From NCBI GenBank assembly GCA_015847255.1, contig JADLZK010000426.1:1-64000 (forward strand): a stretch of DNA of 64,000 nucleotides. The letters run 5' to 3'. The notes under the pieces were generated by a model. It had not been told where the DNA came from, did not search any database, and worked only from the letters and a program-made list of their open reading frames with translations. Position 1 is the first letter of the stretch; every line of letters begins with the position of its first letter. Made by a program: the position numbers and the translations under genes. Positions 33,640 through 46,607 of this stretch are shown here, piece by piece. The DNA is from Hyparrhenia diplandra. Taxonomy: Eukaryota; Streptophyta; Magnoliopsida; Poales; Poaceae.

Positions 33640-34403
33640 GCTCTAAAAGTTTTTGTGGACTGAGGAGGACGCGCTGGTGAGTGGTGAACACAAAGCTCCC
33701 TTCTCCTCCTCGCATCTCGCTCTCACTCTCTTTTCAGAGAGAGAGGCTCTTGCAGCTTGCGCAGCTTGCTCGCTGCGCTCCAGCGTCCAGACCGATTTCT
33801 CAGGTGAGCAAGCTCGTGCGGTTTCTGAATACAGCTTTCGGTTTGATTTTTTTTCCTCTGCTACCTTAATCTTCTCTCTAGTAAGTATCCCAGACGATTG
33901 GAGTCGAATGGCTCGAAGCTGGATCCCTTTGATTTCTTCTTTTTTCGGGGCTTGGGTAAAAGGTTTTCAGATGAGCGGAGTTCTCAGATTTCATAAAAAA
34001 CATCAATTTCCCCCCCTTAGACGCCATGCGGAAAAAGCATGAACACAATCATGTGTATGTCTTTCTTTCGGCTCGTTGTTGGCAGTCTGGTGGAACGCAC
34101 TTATTCGCTCTTGATATTTCATCAGTCTCGCAGAGATTATCAGAATCATATACTAGTTTCGTTTAGTCTTGGAAGGGGGAAATGATGTGGCAGGCTGTAG
34201 GCAGAATTAGCTGCTTTAAAGAACACTGCAAATAGCCAGCACACAGGTGTATTTAGAGACGAATTTATTTGTCTCTACTTTTGCTTTCTCTCTTTTGTGG
34301 CAGTTATTTATTTCAGCTTGTTCTCTCTGAAAATAACTGCTGTCCGGTTTCAGTAACTCATGTAATTTTCACTTTCCCTTTGCGCAGTCAAAGCAGCAAG
34401 TTG
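33640..34403 (+). promoter_or_regulatory. 5' UTR with intron of the BTB-TAZ gene
   Basis: A CT-rich leader ends at a strong donor (TTTCTCAG|GTGAGCAAG, 33803/33804) and an acceptor (CCCTTTGCGCAG|TCAAAG) ends at 34387, 16 bases before the ATG. A 584-bp leader intron is typical of plant regulatory genes. The transcription start is not determined. Confidence 0.6.
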
Positions 34404-36379
34404 ATGGAATGCCTTGAATTTGATTCTTCTGATTTGTTCCTCGACGGCGACGCGATCTATTTTCCATTGGAAATCCATCTCGAGTCCAATAGTTCGGCAG
34501 GCGCCAAAGCTTTGTCGGATCACAGCCGGAATGCTCAGCTTCATCGCAGCAACGCACCTGATCCACCACCGTTGCCTGGAACTTCTTATGACGCGCGGAG
34601 AAGTTCTAGGAAGGCAAAGGCTTGTCGCCGTGTCCCTGAAGGCGTCGTCGATTCCTGGGACAAGCTGTTCTTGGAGGGATACCAATCTGATCTCTGTGTT
34701 TCGACAGACGATGGCACTGAAATTCTGTCACATTCCTGTGTTCTTGTGAGTACAGCTTCTCTGAATTTTTTTCCTGTGATTGAATCCTCGTACTCCGGAA
34801 ACATGACAGCTTTGGGGTTTCTTCTTCTGTAGGGTGTCAAATCTCCTGTTCTGAGAACTATGGTGGAGGAAGCTAAATTGAAAGATGGTTTTCGCTGTAT
34901 CCGTATTTCTGGCGCACCTTCAGAAGCAGTCCGTGTTTTCATCAGATTTCTTTATTCTTCACGGTATGGTTGGTATTTAGTCATTTGTGTATAGATAATT
35001 CACTCTTCTCTAAAGATCAGTTTCGGCCCACAAACAGTTTGCAGTGACTGAAGCTGCAGAATGGTTTCCTCTGATGTGTGCATGTATCAAACAAAACGCT
35101 CTGATTTGTGCCTTTTTTTTTGTTTGGTGAAGTTTTGAGCAGGAACAGATGGAGAAGCACGTTCTGCATTTGCTTGTACTCTCCCATGCTTTCTCGGTGC
35201 CATCTCTGAAGATGGTCTGCATCGACCAACTCGAGAGGAATTTCCTCGCTCCTGACAACGTGGTAGACATGCTGCAACTTGCCAGATTGTGTGACGCGCC
35301 CCGGCTCTCGCTCGTCTGTACCCGGATGATCATTGGGGATTTCAAGACCATCTCTCTGACAGATGGGTGGAAAGTAATGAGACGGGTCAATCCGAGTATG
35401 GAGCAGGAGTTGCTCGAGTCGCTTGTCGAAGCTGATACAGTGAGTTCTCTGTAGTTATTACCTTTTTAAGGCTGTAATAATTATCTTTGTATTGTTTGAT
35501 CATTTCCAACTCTGCCTTGCTAGCTATTTATTATTCAGTAGGTAGAGGAGAAGGAAAGGAAACACCCTTAGTGATTCAGAGTTTCAGTCTGTCTGCTTAG
35601 AGTTTCAGACAGTTCAATCCACAATTTGTCTGAACTTGCACACACGGCAGAAACAATTAAAAACTTGCACACTTCTGCAGTTCCAATGCTTGTTGTGGTT
35701 TTAAGCCTTTGTTTGATTGTCTGAATTGATGCAGAAAAAGCAGGAAAGAGCTAAAAGGATGGAAGAAAAGAAGGTCTATCTGCAACTGTACGAAGCAATG
35801 GAGGCTCTTGTCCACATATGCCGAGATGGATGCAGGACGATCGGGCCTCGAGATCAAGCGCTCAAGGGCAACCCTAGCAGCTGCCTGCAAGTTTCCCGCC
35901 TGCAAGGGCATTGAGCTGCTCGTGCGCCACTTCTCGACCTGCAGAGTTCGGGTGCCTGGTGGCTGCGCCAACTGCAAGCGAATGTGGCAGCTCCTTGAGC
36001 TGCATTCCCGTATGTGTTGCACCCCGGACACCTGCAAGGTTCCTCTCTGCAGGTGAGTGCAGCTGCGAATCTTTTGCTATTCTGTTTGGTTCTGCCGGAC
36101 AGTAGCAATTTTACCAGGGAGGATGGGGAGAGAATGCTCTGACATTTCTTGCTTTCATATAACAGAAGACATGTTTATATCAATTTTACAATTTGCAGGC
36201 ATTTTAAGGAGAAGATGCGGAATCTGGGGAGGAAGGAGGAGACCAAATGGAACCTTTTGGTGTGCAAGGTGCTGGAGAGCAAAGGGACCATGGGTTTTGT
36301 GCCTGAAAGGAGAAAATTTTCATCATTCCTAACGCCAGCTCGGAGCTACCACGTGGCTCCTCTTGTAGGAGCAATTTGA
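34404..36379 (+). CDS. BT: BTB/POZ and TAZ zinc-finger scaffold protein (BT family), frameshifted
   Basis: Exons: 34404-34745, 34833-34963, 35133-35439, 35735-36052 and 36199-36379 (TGA at 36377-36379), all GT-AG. Domains in order: an acidic N-terminus (MECLEFDSSDLFLDGD); BTB/POZ (DLCVSTDDGTEILSHSCVLG, SPVLRTMVEEA, VRVFIRFLYS); a BACK-like helical part; TAZ zinc finger (CKFPACKGIELLVRHF, CANCKRMWQLLELHSRMC, CKVPLC); and a basic C-terminus where BT proteins bind calmodulin. BT proteins act in nucleus and cytosol as CUL3 adaptors and as nutrient-, sugar- and hormone-response scaffolds. A repeated CTGC (35881-35888) shifts the frame: the product as read would stop at 35914, losing nearly the whole TAZ domain and the C-terminus. 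Without the 4-base repeat the frame is intact. Confidence 0.9.
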
Positions 36380-36489
36380 AACACCGAAAGTTCGCTGGTT
36401 TTATGTTAGATAGTGACCAGGACCAGGAGGATCCGGAATCAAAACGTCATAACAGTTGTTGCGTTGCGTGATATCTATTTCTCACCATC
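36380..36489 (+). other. 3' flank of the BTB-TAZ gene
   Basis: Non-coding sequence after the stop; no clear AATAAA. Confidence 0.35.
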
Positions 36490-36690
36490 CTAACATCTAT
36501 AGTTCAAGAAATTTGTGCAAACATAGTCAAATTTAAGTCATTCTTAAGGACCTTTTGTTAATAAATCATGTCACAACAAAAGAAATGATATTTTACATAA
36601 TTTTTTTTAATAAGACAAGTGGTCAAACTTGGGGTTGAAAAAGTCAAACGAACTACAATTTAGAACGGATTTAGTAGTTTCTAAAAATAA
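36490..36690. repeat. Degenerate Stowaway-like MITE remnant
   Basis: The text AGACAAGTGGTCAAACTTGG, AAAAGTCAAACGAACTACAA and TTTAGAACGGATTTAGTAG follows the well-known grass Stowaway pattern that ends in ACGGAGGGAGTA. The matching left terminus (CTCCCTCCGT) is not visible, so only a remnant is claimed. Confidence 0.4.
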
Positions 36691-38488
36691 AAATGATAAA
36701 AATAGTTTATTTATAAACAAATTATAACTAATCTATTTTCAATCAATAAGTATGGAACCAATACAAAACACATTTCTAAGAATATAATATGTATATTGGT
36801 GCTAAATTAGAGTTTTGTTATATCATACTTGTAGTTTCCTAGTGCTTTGTTGCTTATAGCCGTGACATTTATTTTTTAAATTAACATTTTGTGCAACATT
36901 AATTAAAAGTTAAAGGTATACTAAGAGAATCCATACATAAAATAGCCTTCCAAATATGTTCAATTATATTAAATAAATTATTTTTGGATGACTACCGATT
37001 CGATATATTAGTTGCAATGGCTAAATATGATCAATATGCGATGGAAAATGGCATATGTGAGGTTTTACTCATAGTATGTTATGGTTTGTCTAAGTGAAGA
37101 AAACCACATGTGGAAGAAGTGATAAAAAAGGAGAGGAGAGGCGAGAAGAAGTAGAGCAAACCGGTTTTCATAGTAAGGAAGAGGTTCCTATCGTCGTTAG
37201 GGTGGCATATTTGGCTATCCACCCGAGATAGGATGTGTGAGTAGCCTCTAAAAATGTGGTGGACAACACACACGCGAGTTAGGTTGAAGGTGCATGGGCA
37301 GCATAGAAGTTTTTGAGTTAATCGGGAGGGGATGAACAGTCCCCCCTTTTTCCATTACCACACGATGCCGGGAGAATCCCGGTGGGTGGATCAAAGTTTT
37401 CGGTTCCGTGAACCGAGTTACACAAGGGTCATGCCCCGGATTACAAAAGAGTGGCAAGAGCAAAGAAATGAAAAGTTTACATTAGTTGGATAGAGCTCCG
37501 GTACTCACATGGACGAACCGATTTCTTGGGGATGCGGCACTTCGAGCTCAAAGAATTTCTGCAAGCGCGGCAAGTAGGCGGTTCATGCTTGGTGGCGGAT
37601 GTCAAGACCACACCGTGTCGGTGCTTCCAAAGCTCCCGGCAATAGAGGAGGACCGGGCTTGGCATCGCTTTGTTTTGGAGTGCTCGGGGGGGGGGAGGAG
37701 GAGGGGGTGCGGACACGCGTGATGAGCGTAACATCGGACAAGCGGCGGATGAGCAACAACATGAGCGGGCAAGCATCCGGACGCGGCCGGCGAAGACAAA
37801 GCAAAAAAGCTACAGGTAGCACGCGACTATGCTCGATTTTTTTGAACACGAAGTCGGTAGGACATCCGGGCGCTAGCGTAGCCATTTTTAGAATACATTA
37901 AAAAAAAAAAGACGACCAACATATCGGGCGAATTCATGAATTCAACACTAACTCACTCTCATATACCTCCTTCTCTACCCACTAGCCCAACAAGGTCCGC
38001 CCAAGAGCACGGGGAGGGCGTCCCTCGCGGAGGCACACACCCGCACATGCGAGCGATTGACTCGCCGACTCATCGGGGGTGTTTGTGACTACTCCACGAA
38101 CTACTCCACCCTAGAGCAGCTCCACGTAAAGCTAGAGTTTATAGAGCACCCCCTTTAGGTATTCTCACAACTCTATTTTTTTCCTCGCCTAGGTGCTTAG
38201 AGCTAAAACTATTTAGCTAAAAAAAATGTAGAGAGCGGAGTTGAAAACCTAGAGCGAGACGGTCCCAAAGTTCGAAACAAAAATCTCGCCCTCCCGTGAT
38301 TGTGCCACCACAGCGTGACCTAGTCTGAGAAGAGTCAAATATGGTGTCAACGACCTTTTTATATTGTAGTTTCAATAAAAAAAAAACCCTTATATTATTA
38401 AAAAATATTCATCGCTTACCCTATTTGGTTCTGATTTGACTAATGACACATTGGCTCGGCTTCTAATGAAAGCTTGTCCAAATATTAT
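36691..38488. other. Intergenic DNA, no gene seen
   Basis: 36691-37080 is AT-rich. 37300-37900 is GC-richer, with a run of ten G near 37686 and overlapping frames but no domain. 38075-38165 has GGGGGTGTTTGTGACT and GAGCACCCCCTTTAG, a possible small MITE with inverted GGTGTTT-type ends, but I could not confirm it. Confidence 0.35.
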
Positions 38489-38758
38489 TGTTGTAAAACA
38501 CACGGACTCTGTCCTAAAAGGAAAGGAGAAGGAGGAATGCTAATCCTAGTCCGTTTGTATGTGGGCTCTTACCGAAACTCTTAGGCCTTGGCGGGGACTA
38601 TATATACGTGGGAGCTCTATGTTGTAATTACCAATATTTCAGATGAATAAAAGAATAGTCTCCCTATCTTGTGTCTACTTGTTCTACTTCTTTCATCTAC
38701 TACGTGATCATGAGAGACGGAGAGGGGAAGGTCCTAACATTTGACGGCGTGATTTATA
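38489..38758 (+). repeat. 5' LTR of a plus-strand copia-type element
   Basis: A 270-bp LTR starting TGTTGTAAAACACACGG and ending TTTATA. It is the reverse complement of the LTRs at 40134-40400 and 46608-46871. It has a TATA box (CTATATATACG, about 38609). It is followed by ACACGTTATCAAGACGAC, the PBS region shared with the minus-strand element. Its partner 3' LTR is not in the window and would lie beyond 64000. Confidence 0.8.
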
Positions 38759-39480
38759 ACACGTTATCAAGACGACAAGCTCTTCATCGACATCGCCGTT
38801 GAAGCCGCCGCCGATCTTCAAGCATCGACGCCGCGTCGTCGGCGCCTAACAGCGCCTTCGCCCGGACGATGTCGGCGTCCCCGGCGTTGTTAGCGGAGCG
38901 GATCCGCTACCTGCGCCGCTACTAATGCGCGACCGCATCGACTCATCGTCCACGCGGCAGTCCCCACGGCCTAGCCGAACTGTCCTAGAGACAACCTTCG
39001 CTTCTTTTCAATTCAAGAACCAAAGGTACGAAAGAATCGCATCTCGCATATCGTTGGTGCCGCCATCGAGCCGGGTCCGTATTTTCTATGCACATAGAGT
39101 TGTATATGTAGTGCATATACTTTCGAAGTACATATGTCCACTAATTGAATCTACGTAGCTGGTAGATCGGTTTTAAACATGCACTATTTATTCGAGATAA
39201 TTATGGTTCTTTGCAAAACGTCAACCGCAAGTTTGACGGGGGTTCTCTCGCGTAGCGTCAACTACAAGTTTGGCGTGGGACGGTGGTTACATCGATGGCC
39301 TTTGGGATATATTGCTACTATATATGCAAACTATATGCGTAGGTCTATGATGCCGTAGGTCGCGATGCCTATTCATGTGTTTGTACTCCTTGTCGAAAAC
39401 AAAAGTCCATGTACTTCGTGATACGCTTCGTGGTGGAAAAAATAGATCGGTTCAATGTATGACACACATTGGCTTTGCAA
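38759..39480 (+). other. Leader/interior of the plus-strand copia-type element
   Basis: The first about 250 bp are the reverse complement of 46360-46607, the leader next to the PBS of the complete minus-strand element. No coding domain is visible. The small frame 38925-39158 is not conserved. Confidence 0.6.
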
Positions 39481-40133
39481 TTCATACCTTATAAAGGATC
39501 TTGAATTTGAGAAGATGCGAAGGGCATCCACGTAGGACAGTTCGGCTAGGCCGTGGGGACCTTAGGCGTGACGATGAGTCGATGCAAAGGCGATTAGTAG
39601 CGGTAGAGGTAGCGGATCCGTTCCGCTAACAACGTCGGGGATGTCGACGTCGTCAAAGTAGTCGCTGCGTCCGAGGCGTCAAGACGAGTGTCGGTCGGAA
39701 GATCGGCGGGCGCTTCAACGGCGATGTCGACGGAGAGCTTGTCGGCCGATAACGTGTTATAAAACAAATAAATATTATTCTTGAGAGAAATAGATCCTTT
39801 CGGAGGATTATGGGGGTAAATAAATTAATATTCAATATCTTCTAGATAGCGTATCAAACTTATACTAGAGTTTGAATACTTATAATTAATCCTTAGTGGA
39901 TTTTCAAATTATATTCTATAAATCTTGAGATTTTAATTATGCAGATCCGACCTTGCATTTGGCATTTAGGGGATAATTCAATTGCCAAAACCACCATTAT
40001 TCTCATACCTTCTATGGTATTCTTAGAGGATATCATTAACTTAATGCTAGCTTTTCATACACTTTCTAAGTGTTTGGATGACACCTTCATTGTGTTTAAG
40101 ATTCCTCTTTTTTTTTTTCTCTCGGGTCTATAT
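39481..40133 (-). other. Rearranged minus-orientation piece of the copia family
   Basis: 39481-39760 matches the leader and PBS of the minus-strand element (46330-46607 orientation), forming an inverted repeat with 38759-39010. At the PBS it fuses, with AAAC microhomology at 39761-39764, to a segment (39762-40133) that duplicates 40904-41273. The LTR expected between them is missing. The complete copia element is inserted at the right end of this piece (target TATAT). Confidence 0.7.
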
Positions 40134-40400
40134 TGTGAAACATGTTGCCGTGATTTAGGACCTTCCCTCTCCGTCTCTCATGATCACGTAGTATATGAAA
40201 TAAGTAGAACAAGTAGACACAAGATATGGAGACTATTCTTTATTCATCCGAATATTCGTTATTACAACATAGAGCTCCCACGTATATATAGTCCCGCCAA
40301 GGCATAAGAGTTTCGAAGAAGAGCCCACATACAAACGGACAAGGATTAGGATTTCTCCTTCTCCTTTCCTTCTAGGACAGAGTCCGTGTGTTTTACAACA
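40134..40400 (-). repeat. 3' LTR of the minus-strand copia-type element
   Basis: Begins TGTGAAACATG and ends TTTTACAACA on the plus strand. The PPT lies at 40401-40412 (CTCCCCCTTGGG, minus strand CCCAAGGGGGAG). Confidence 0.88.
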
Positions 40401-43400
40401 CTCCCCCTTGGGTGATTACCACGATATGCATATGCCTCATCAAAAACTCCATCCAAAACCCGGTGGGAAAAAACGGTTCTTGGAGAAAAAGGGTACATCA
40501 CATTCGTTAATTGTATTGCACATGTTGTCTCATTAAAAACCTTGTGTGAGAAACCTTCGAATAAAAACTCACATAGGAAAAAAAAGAGTACAACATTTAA
40601 CTTTCTTGATCATATATTCTTGAGGATATTCTATTCTTCATGAGTAGATATTGATCTTCATAATCTACGTATAAACTTCAGTTGTTTTAGCAAATATGAT
40701 CTTCTCGATCTTTGTAATTCTAGTGGTTTACCTTAGAGGCAGATTCAATAAAATATGCTCCCCCTCATAAAGCCAAACTTTGAACTTCATTGTTCAAACC
40801 ATACTTTTTCATAAACATGTGTAAATAAAAGTTGGCTCATAATTCTTCTATGAATTATATGGGAGCAATATGCTTCATGCATAATGACCACATATTAGTT
40901 GTGCAAAACAAATAAATATTATCCTTGAGAGAAATAGATCCTTTCGAGAGAATTATGGGGTTAAATAAATTAATATTCAATATCTTCTAGATAGTGTATC
41001 AAACTTATACTAGAGTTTGGATACTTATAATTAATCCTTAGTGGTTTTTTTAAAATGTATTCTATAAATCTTGAGATTTTGATTGTACAAATCCAGCCTT
41101 GCATTTGGCATTTAGGGGATAATTTAATTACCAAAACCACCATTATTCTTATACCTTCCATGGTATATAGAGGATATCAACACTACATTACTAGCTTTTC
41201 ATACACTTTCTAAGTGTTTTGATGACACCTTCACGGTATTTAAGATTCCTCATTTTCTTTTCTCGGGTCTATATTCACTTCAGGGGATGAATGGTGTTTA
41301 TTCAAAAATTGATTGGTAAATCCTTCATGGATTAATTTCTTCAAGGATGTACATTAATTCTTAATGAATTAATAATTCTCTTCTATGAGATACATTCTCT
41401 TTGCATGAGAGATGAGTGATATACGCAATGACATAGCGTTATTCATTGTAAAATCATTTAATGATTACAATCCTTCTAGGACATGCTATTCTTGAGACTT
41501 GAATATTCATTCAGGGAATATATATACCTTAAACTTTAATACTTAGTATGAGATTTTTACAAGTTGCGATTTATATTCTTCAGGAATTATATGGATTTTC
41601 ATAATCCACTATTAATGCATATTCAATACTCATTCATTTCATTTGCCGAGAGATATAGCGAGTAACATTCATTTCTTCTTAATAGAAGATTCAACCTCAA
41701 TTGTTTTTTCTTCATTGACCCGATATAATCGCTACAAGCGATTTTGCCATGGACTTTATTTTTCGGATCTGAAGTTCTCATAAGAGAAATATTTGCAATT
41801 AAAGAGGTAGTTTGTCGAACAATTATTTTCTTTCTCCCAATACTCTCACAATGTGAGAATATTCTATCTCTGTCATTTCCCAAACAAGAGATGATATATT
41901 GTTCTGCATACCCAACACTAGTGAGGTGCACGGTAATTGTGTTGGATGTCATCTTCATGAGGTGTTTAACCTTCTTCGTGAGGCGTTCTCTTCATGAGAA
42001 TGGAGGAGTTCCATTTCTTTTCTATTTAACGTGTATACGCTAAACTAGAACCCACAAAGGCCCCCAGTAGATTTTAGATTCAAAGTATATAACATTTAGT
42101 TTACTACTAGTAAACACAACTTCTGGTTCATAACTTCAAGTTACTCCTCTCATTTCAAAAATATCCGCATATGCTCGCCTTCAGCTTCACAAGAGCATTA
42201 GTCAAACTATTGTATGACTTAGTGTGTGATACTATTCTGCTTCAAGCTCTAAGGAATATTTTCTCTTAAGATCATTTTCCTTCTATGGAAATAATATTTG
42301 ACATTCAAAATATAGGCTCTCTCTCCCCTAATGCCAATATTAGATCATTAATAGCATACTTCAAATTATATCCCCTATCATGGGCTTAATTTAAATTCAT
42401 ATATCTCCAACTACAAGTGGAGGCCTATTTATGTATGCTATGATTAAATTTATGGGAAAAATTCACACACATATTTCAACATAGGGGTTATTATTCACTA
42501 TGCAAATGAGCTAGAATACTTAAAGTGCATTTAAGAATATTCAAACATTCCTACAAAATCGGGGATGTTCTCCCCTAATATGCACAAATCATAGTTTAGA
42601 AAACTATTTCATTCTCTAGCTTCTTTATTAATTAGCCTAAAAAATGATCCAAGTACTCATATAGAAAATTGGATCATACACTTCAAATGTATAAAATACG
42701 CAACATTCAAATTCACATGGAATTTTCTTCTAGAATTTTCTAATTGCCATTAATGTAAAAATCCCTTGATGCCTTTTCTTCATATAAATCCCAAATCATC
42801 ATAATTGTGTTATCCAATATCTTAGTTCCACAACTATTCATCCCATCAAATGGGTTAGTCTCCATTGAGCAAAATTTCATAAACTCACTCCCCACGATCT
42901 TGGTACATTTCGGCCCTAGACCAATCTATTGCTTATGCATACGATACATTGAAAGCAAATCATTCCTTAGTTCAACGAGAACCATATAGGCGTAGCATGC
43001 TAGCTAGCCATTTTGATTATGAGGGAAGCGTAAAGATATAGCTACTAGCTACAACTATAGGCTGCTATGCTAATATTCATGCAAGAGTGAAGATAGTTGC
43101 AGCTCAATGACATACACATACGTGTGTAATGTGGAATGTTAGTATTCAGTCTAACATAATAGATAACAACAAAATGCTTGAGCTACGAGCTTACATGCAA
43201 TTAGTGCGGTAGAGAAAGTTAACTCGGTAGGAAGGGACCTTGGGCTTAAACTTCAAGTCTCGATACATGCACTTAAAGATCGACTTAGGGCGGCTATGCC
43301 TATATATTATCCACATCTTTTTATGCCTTTACCCAAAATTCCTCCCCCTTTTCATGCCATAATTACTTCAAGTAGCGATTTGCCCGTGCATTATCTATGA

Positions 43401-46400
43401 ATAGTCACATTTAATGCTTCATAGAATCCAATCATACTTCTAGTATTCATTGATTATGGCATGAAATTCACATATCTAATGTACTATTCGATTGTACAAC
43501 AATAGACTTAGGGTACGATACAACTTTTAGTTCATGGACTAAAATATTAAATACTTAGAATTTGGCTAAATCGATCCTTCTAAGATCAATTAATATGCCA
43601 ATTTAGTCCAATTATTCATGTGCTTTTTAGAAAATTCAGTTTTCCATCTACCTACATGGTAGTGATGCACAAAGAACTATAACCTTCATGGTTAATTGAG
43701 GCTTCTTTGTGGATAAAATTAATGTAAAACTTAATTTCATAGGCAATAGGCAAGCTGTTTTATATGTTTAACATATAAACCTAATTTATTCCATGAGAAG
43801 TGTCTACATATTACTTCAAGTAATAACAAGAATTGCAACTAAGAATATTAAATATTTCATATTAGTCTTCAAGCTAACAAATTAACCATTAACCACTTAA
43901 TTCAACGGGAACTAAAACTTAATACACCACCATCACTACTATCAATACTTCAGGATATGATTTTCAAAGATAACAAATATTGAAATATATAAGCACATGA
44001 TTTAAGTTCTTCAAGAGAAACTTTTATATGTTCTAAATAATATACATTCTCGCATGTCTTAACTTCTATATACTTGACAAGCGGTAGCTTCATGCTTTAT
44101 ATTCAAGAGTTATGATGTATCATCACAAGCCTTCAAGGGGTGTAACATATATGCAAGCCATATATTTAAAATTATTGTAATCCATAATATCCACGGTTCA
44201 TAAAGTTGTCTAAACATTCAAACTCAATTTCCATGAGTAATTTCTAATGGTAAATTCAAATACTTCATGTATTACATAGCTCTTTGATATCCTATATACA
44301 AGAGACATTTCTTTGAGAATATAGATTGATTAAATCTATTTACCATCTTGTCTTCTAGACAACGTTAGACATAAAGGTTGAAAATTCAACTTTCAATGTA
44401 ATATGATATTCGTAATCATAATATTAGAATTTTACTCATGCAAAGTGAGTCCCACAATGTATTTGTTACTTCTATCGGCCATATACTCATTCTAGAGAGT
44501 AATTAAGAAATACTTATGCTGAGTTTACTACACTTCAATGGTAGCAAAATATTCTACATGGATTGAATAGTGACCATAACAAATAGTTTACTATTGAGGA
44601 GTAACTCTAAGATATTTCTTCTTCTTTTAAGGCATGCATATTAACATAATCTTGGATCATGTGTATATAAGTTTACTACATGTAAAGCGAGTAACAATGG
44701 TGCAAAAATATAGTGGATGGTTACTCAAAATATTCTTAGAAGCGCCCTAGCATTTTTTTAGGATTACGGTATATGTAAATTTTCAGAATTCATACCAAGC
44801 AATCATTCATCCCAAAAAAATTCTATGCTAGGAAAAATAAATATGAGCCTCTCAAAAATGATAAGTCTAAGGTCCGCAGGATTTAGAGAGCCCATATTAT
44901 ACCATGTTTCTATTATAAACATACAAGAGTTTTGTTTTTGCAAGTACATGGTATTTGATTCATGACATGTGATAATAATGAAATCATTCAAATAACATAA
45001 AAAAATTATCAACACGTGGGTACATATATATATACACATGAACATGTAGCTAGTTTGCAAGCTTTCTTTGTTGATTAGCCACGGTGGTGAGCTGCATCAA
45101 GTTAAGAATTTGCCATGCATGTTGAAACGCATGTTTCAAAATTTCCAAAACGTAAAAAAGACGAGAATACATGGTAGATTATTATCTTTGGAAACTACGG
45201 GTTCCCGAAACAATCTATTGTTTGTCCGATCTAACAAACGATCAACGAGGATCAATTTAGTAAGAACTACTTCATGCCATGCAAAACCACCCGCTTGGGT
45301 TAGGAGGAACAAACCATGTATATGAACAAGCGGCATTCAGGCCCGATTGCGTGCGTGTGTATGAGCCTACGGCCCGGCTCCGCAACATCCGTGCAACGGA
45401 GGACAAAGCGGCGGCGGCTTCGTACCATCCGTCTGCGAAAAATACGCAGCAAGAGAGCGGCAAAGATGCGTGTCATTCTCACGTGGTGGGCGTCTTGGCT
45501 ACACGATGCGCACAAAGTGGCTAGCCCATCAAAGCAAAGGCGGCGGTAGAATGCGGTCTTTGGGAGTCGTATTAAAATACGATATATTGGCTTCTTGCCT
45601 TGTTTCTACTACCGTAAAGATGACGGTTGCTTATGGATCAATATATTTGAATTCAACTCAATTTAATATTCTTTTCATGGTCGGGATCGACTAATGATGA
45701 AGATACTGACCTTACTAATCAGCGATAGTTTGCATGCACGTAGAACCAAATCTGCTACTAGTGCCGGATCCAATGACTTACAAAGGTCAAAAGACGAGAA
45801 CAATGCAAAAAGGCGAGTAGGCGACTCATTGCGGGTCTTATGTGTCAACGGCTTCAAGCGAATATGACTCATCATGAACCATGTATGAGGTGAATTGGGA
45901 TCACAACATGAAACAAGTGCATGTGCATGCGGGTCCAAAACAATTGGCCGCAAAGGGTGCATTTAAATAATGATTTGCAAGCCGATGTGTGTGAGCAAAC
46001 AACCGCAGGAAAGATGGTTTGGATTGAAGTCATGCGTGACTTCGGATGCAATCCGAACTTGATTAGGGCGTTAATAACTCAATTGTTGTCGACTTCTTGC
46101 CGGCATATGCTCGTGACTCTTCTTGAGTCGAGTCGGGTTTTAAGGGCATGACAACTTTAATTAATGACCATGAGGTTGGATCTTCTTGGACCGGCCTCTA
46201 ATCCAAATTTGCATGTCACCGTGGTGGCTACTAGGCCCATCGTACAAATTTCTTCATGCATGTACGGATGTTACTTAAAAATACCAAATGAGAAACCCAA
46301 CACAATGGCTAGGGTAAACACACACAATACGAGGCGTGCTATTCATACCTTTTTGTTCTTAATTTGAGAAGAAATGAAGACCGTCGCGTGGGACAGTTCG

Positions 46401-46607
46401 GCTAGGCGTGGGGACTGCGGCATGACGATGAGTCGATGCGGGTCGCATTAGTAGCGAAAGGAGGTAGCGGCATCCGTTCGCTAACAAGCGTCGGGGATGT
46501 CGGCGTCGTCGAATGTCGCGAGGCGTCGCCCCGAGCGTCGATGTAGAAGATCGGCGGCGGCTTCAATGGCGATGTCGGCGAAGAGCTTGTCGTCGGCGAT
46601 AACGTGT
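40401..46607 (-). other. AT-rich interior of the copia-type element
   Basis: No conserved polyprotein block on either strand; the longest frames are about 120 codons and unlike any family. 40904-41273 is duplicated at 39762-40133. 42600-44830 reappears inverted at 61735-64000. The GC-richer leader at 46380-46607 contains a short coding-like stretch conserved at 38759-39010 and 39530-39760, which is the best place to look for a residual gag or a packaging signal. Confidence 0.7.

Noticed and set aside
38075..38165. Small MITE with GGTGTTT-type ends
   Set aside because: The inverted ends are too short and no target duplication is visible; mentioned only within the intergenic entry.
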